In this document: positions 62,790 to 64,000 of the stretch, in pieces
How positions within the stretch are numbered: position 1 is the first letter of the stretch
Layout: every line of letters starts with the position of its first letter
NCBI GenBank assembly: GCA_018269075.1
Contig: JAFDVJ010000054.1
Span: 36,007 to 100,006 of the forward strand
Length of the DNA stretch: 64,000 nt
Reading direction: 5' to 3'
DNA from: Acidobacteriota bacterium
Lineage (GTDB): Bacteria; Acidobacteriota; Blastocatellia; Pyrinomonadales; Pyrinomonadaceae
Notes under the pieces: generated by a model
The model's database searches: none
Told to the model about the DNA's origin: nothing
The model's input: the letters and a program-made list of their open reading frames with translations, nothing else
Position numbers and translations under genes: made by a program

Positions 62790-63880
62790 TTCCGGTCGCG
62801 CAGCAGCAGCCACAGAAAGAACGGCGCGCCGGTGACGGCCGTCAGCACGCCGATCGGCATCTCGGCCGGACTGACGAGCGTCCGCGCCGCGAGATCGGCC
62901 GCGAGCAGCAGGCCCGCGCCCAAAAGCGCCGAACCGGGCAGCAGAAACCGGTGATCGGGCCCGATCGCGAGCCGCAGCAGATGCGGGACGACGAGGCCGA
63001 CGAACGCGATCAGGCCCGTAAACGCGACGCTCGAACCGACGGCCAGCGCGACGAGCACGATCGCCCATTTTTTCACTCTTTCGACATCGAAGCCGAGATG
63101 CCCGGCCTCGGACTCGCCGAGCAGCAGCGCGTTGAGCGGCCGCGCGAGCCGCGTGAACGCGACGACCGGAATCAAAATAAACGGCAGCGCGGCGGCGACC
63201 GTCGCCCAGCTCGCGCCGCCGAGACTGCCTAATTTCCAGAAGGTCAGACTGCGGATCTGCGTGTCGGAGGCGTAAAAGGTCAGGAAACCGGAAAAGCTCT
63301 GCGCGAGCGCGTTGATCGCGATGCCCGCGAGCAGAAGGGTCGCGACGGCCGTCTGCCCGGCGATCGTCGCGAGCCGGTAGATCAGGAGCGTCGTCACGAG
63401 CGCGCCGGCGAAAGCGGCGGCCGGAAAGGCGAACAATTGAAGCGCGGGCGGCAGCCGGAACGCGACGAGATCGCCGACGATGACGACTCCGGTCGCCGCG
63501 AGCGCCGCGCCGCTCGCGATGCCGACGAGTCCCGGATCGGCCAAAGGATTGCGGAAAAGCCCCTGCATCGCCGCGCCCGACGAACCGAGCGCCGCGCCGA
63601 CGAGCAGGCCGAGCGCGATCCGCGGCAGGCGAATGTCGAAGAGCGTCGATTCCTGCTGCAAGGTAAACTCCGTCGCGGCCGTCACGCCCAGCTTCTTCAA
63701 AAGGATCGCGAAAATCTGCGCCAGCGTGATCTCGACCGCGCCCTTGTCGGCCGAGAGCAGCACGATCAGCACGACGCCGACCGCCAGCACGATCAGCGCC
63801 AGCCGACCGCGCCGCGCCCTGAACCGCGCCCGCAGCCCCGGAAAAAGCCGCGCCGTCAGATTTTCCCCGCTCTCGCTCAT
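62771..63880 (-). CDS. FecCD-family ABC transporter permease (HmuU-like)
   Basis: 369 residues with about ten membrane helices. Family motifs: LPRIALGLLVGAALGSSGAAMQGLFRNPLADPGLVGIASGAA near residue 95, and GLIAFVGLVVPHLLRL with the coupling segment GPDHRFLLPGSALLGAGLLLAADLAAR. It imports haem, Fe-siderophore or cobalamin together with the ATPase. No substrate-binding protein or TonB receptor is in the window; these may lie further upstream, beyond the right edge. Confidence 0.93.
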   Translation of the reverse strand: MSESGENLTARLFPGLRARFRARRGRLALIVLAVGVVLIVLLSADKGAVEITLAQIFAILLKKLGVTAATEFTLQQESTLFDIRLPRIALGLLVGAALGSSGAAMQGLFRNPLADPGLVGIASGAALAATGVVIVGDLVAFRLPPALQLFAFPAAAFAGALVTTLLIYRLATIAGQTAVATLLLAGIAINALAQSFSGFLTFYASDTQIRSLTFWKLGSLGGASWATVAAALPFILIPVVAFTRLARPLNALLLGESEAGHLGFDVERVKKWAIVLVALAVGSSVAFTGLIAFVGLVVPHLLRLAIGPDHRFLLPGSALLGAGLLLAADLAARTLVSPAEMPIGVLTAVTGAPFFLWLLLRDRKWRIVH

Positions 63881-63897
63881 TCGATCTCAGTGATTTT

Positions 63898-64000
63898 AAA
63901 GTGAAAAAGTGAAAAAGTGAAAAAGTCGAAAAGTGGAAAAGTTGCGGTTTCCGTAGCGGACCGTCGACATATTCGATTTAAACTTTTTCACTTTTTCACT
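63898..64000. repeat. Inverted pair of GTGAAAAA octad arrays (cut by the window edge)
   Basis: Left 63898-63942 is GTGAAAAA/GTCGAAAA units; right 63980-64000 is CACTTTTT units in the opposite sense, running off the window. It lies upstream of the permease gene. Confidence 0.75.

Overview
The window is 64 kb of GC-rich chromosomal DNA, probably from an Acidobacteriota of the Blastocatellia/Pyrinomonadales type. That placement is inferred from gene style: FG-GAP/VCBS proteins with DFDGDGK repeats, Asn/Ala-rich linkers in small cytochromes, CadC-like winged-helix/TPR regulators, large CarboxypepD_reg surface proteins, and many short-unit foldback repeats between genes. No rRNA, tRNA, CRISPR array, insertion sequence or prophage was recognised.

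Region 1 (1-13.4 kb) is a hydrogen-oxidation island. The minus strand carries a group 1h (high-affinity, atmospheric-H2 type) [NiFe]-hydrogenase (hhyS and the truncated hhyL), a tandem universal stress protein, Lon, an SRPBCC protein and a flavodoxin-fold quinone/NAD(P)H oxidoreductase. The plus strand carries a second, Tat-exported, O2-tolerant (six-cysteine, 4Fe-3S type) hydrogenase operon, hyaABCD. Its last gene encodes a Crp/Fnr regulator with an Fnr-like cysteine set and a CRP-like recognition helix.

Region 2 (13.6-48.8 kb) is dominated by multiheme c-type cytochromes. They are a decaheme DmsE/MtrA-type cytochrome with its MtrB/PioB-type outer-membrane barrel, an octaheme NapC/NirT (ImcH-like) inner-membrane cytochrome, two nonaheme cytochromes fused to a b-type membrane domain (CbcL-like), a 15-heme lipoprotein, an 8-heme (possibly 9-heme) cytochrome and several mono/diheme cytochromes. 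System II cytochrome c maturation genes (resB/ccs1 and ccsA) follow. I count 63 CXXCH motifs plus one CX3CH. Together they could carry electrons from H2 or quinol across both membranes to an extracellular acceptor. TGTGA-N6-TCACA operators lie about 32 nt (centre to centre) upstream of -10-like boxes before five of these transcription units, a likely class-II activated regulon. A glycan cluster (GH43, two GH1-like, UDP-galactopyranose mutase, glycosyltransferase) and a holin-X/DUF3618 envelope operon (20-30 kb) interrupt the cytochrome genes.

Region 3 (48.9-64 kb) is mixed: rarA, a secreted creatininase-family protein, a repeat protein, a CadC-like regulator, a 2375-residue surface protein translationally coupled to a small DNA-binding-like protein, and a heme/iron-type ABC transporter (ATPase and permease) that reaches the window edge.

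Intergenic regions hold a recurrent architecture: tandem 7-nt (sometimes 8-nt) units arranged as two inverted arrays around a short loop, with a different unit at each locus.
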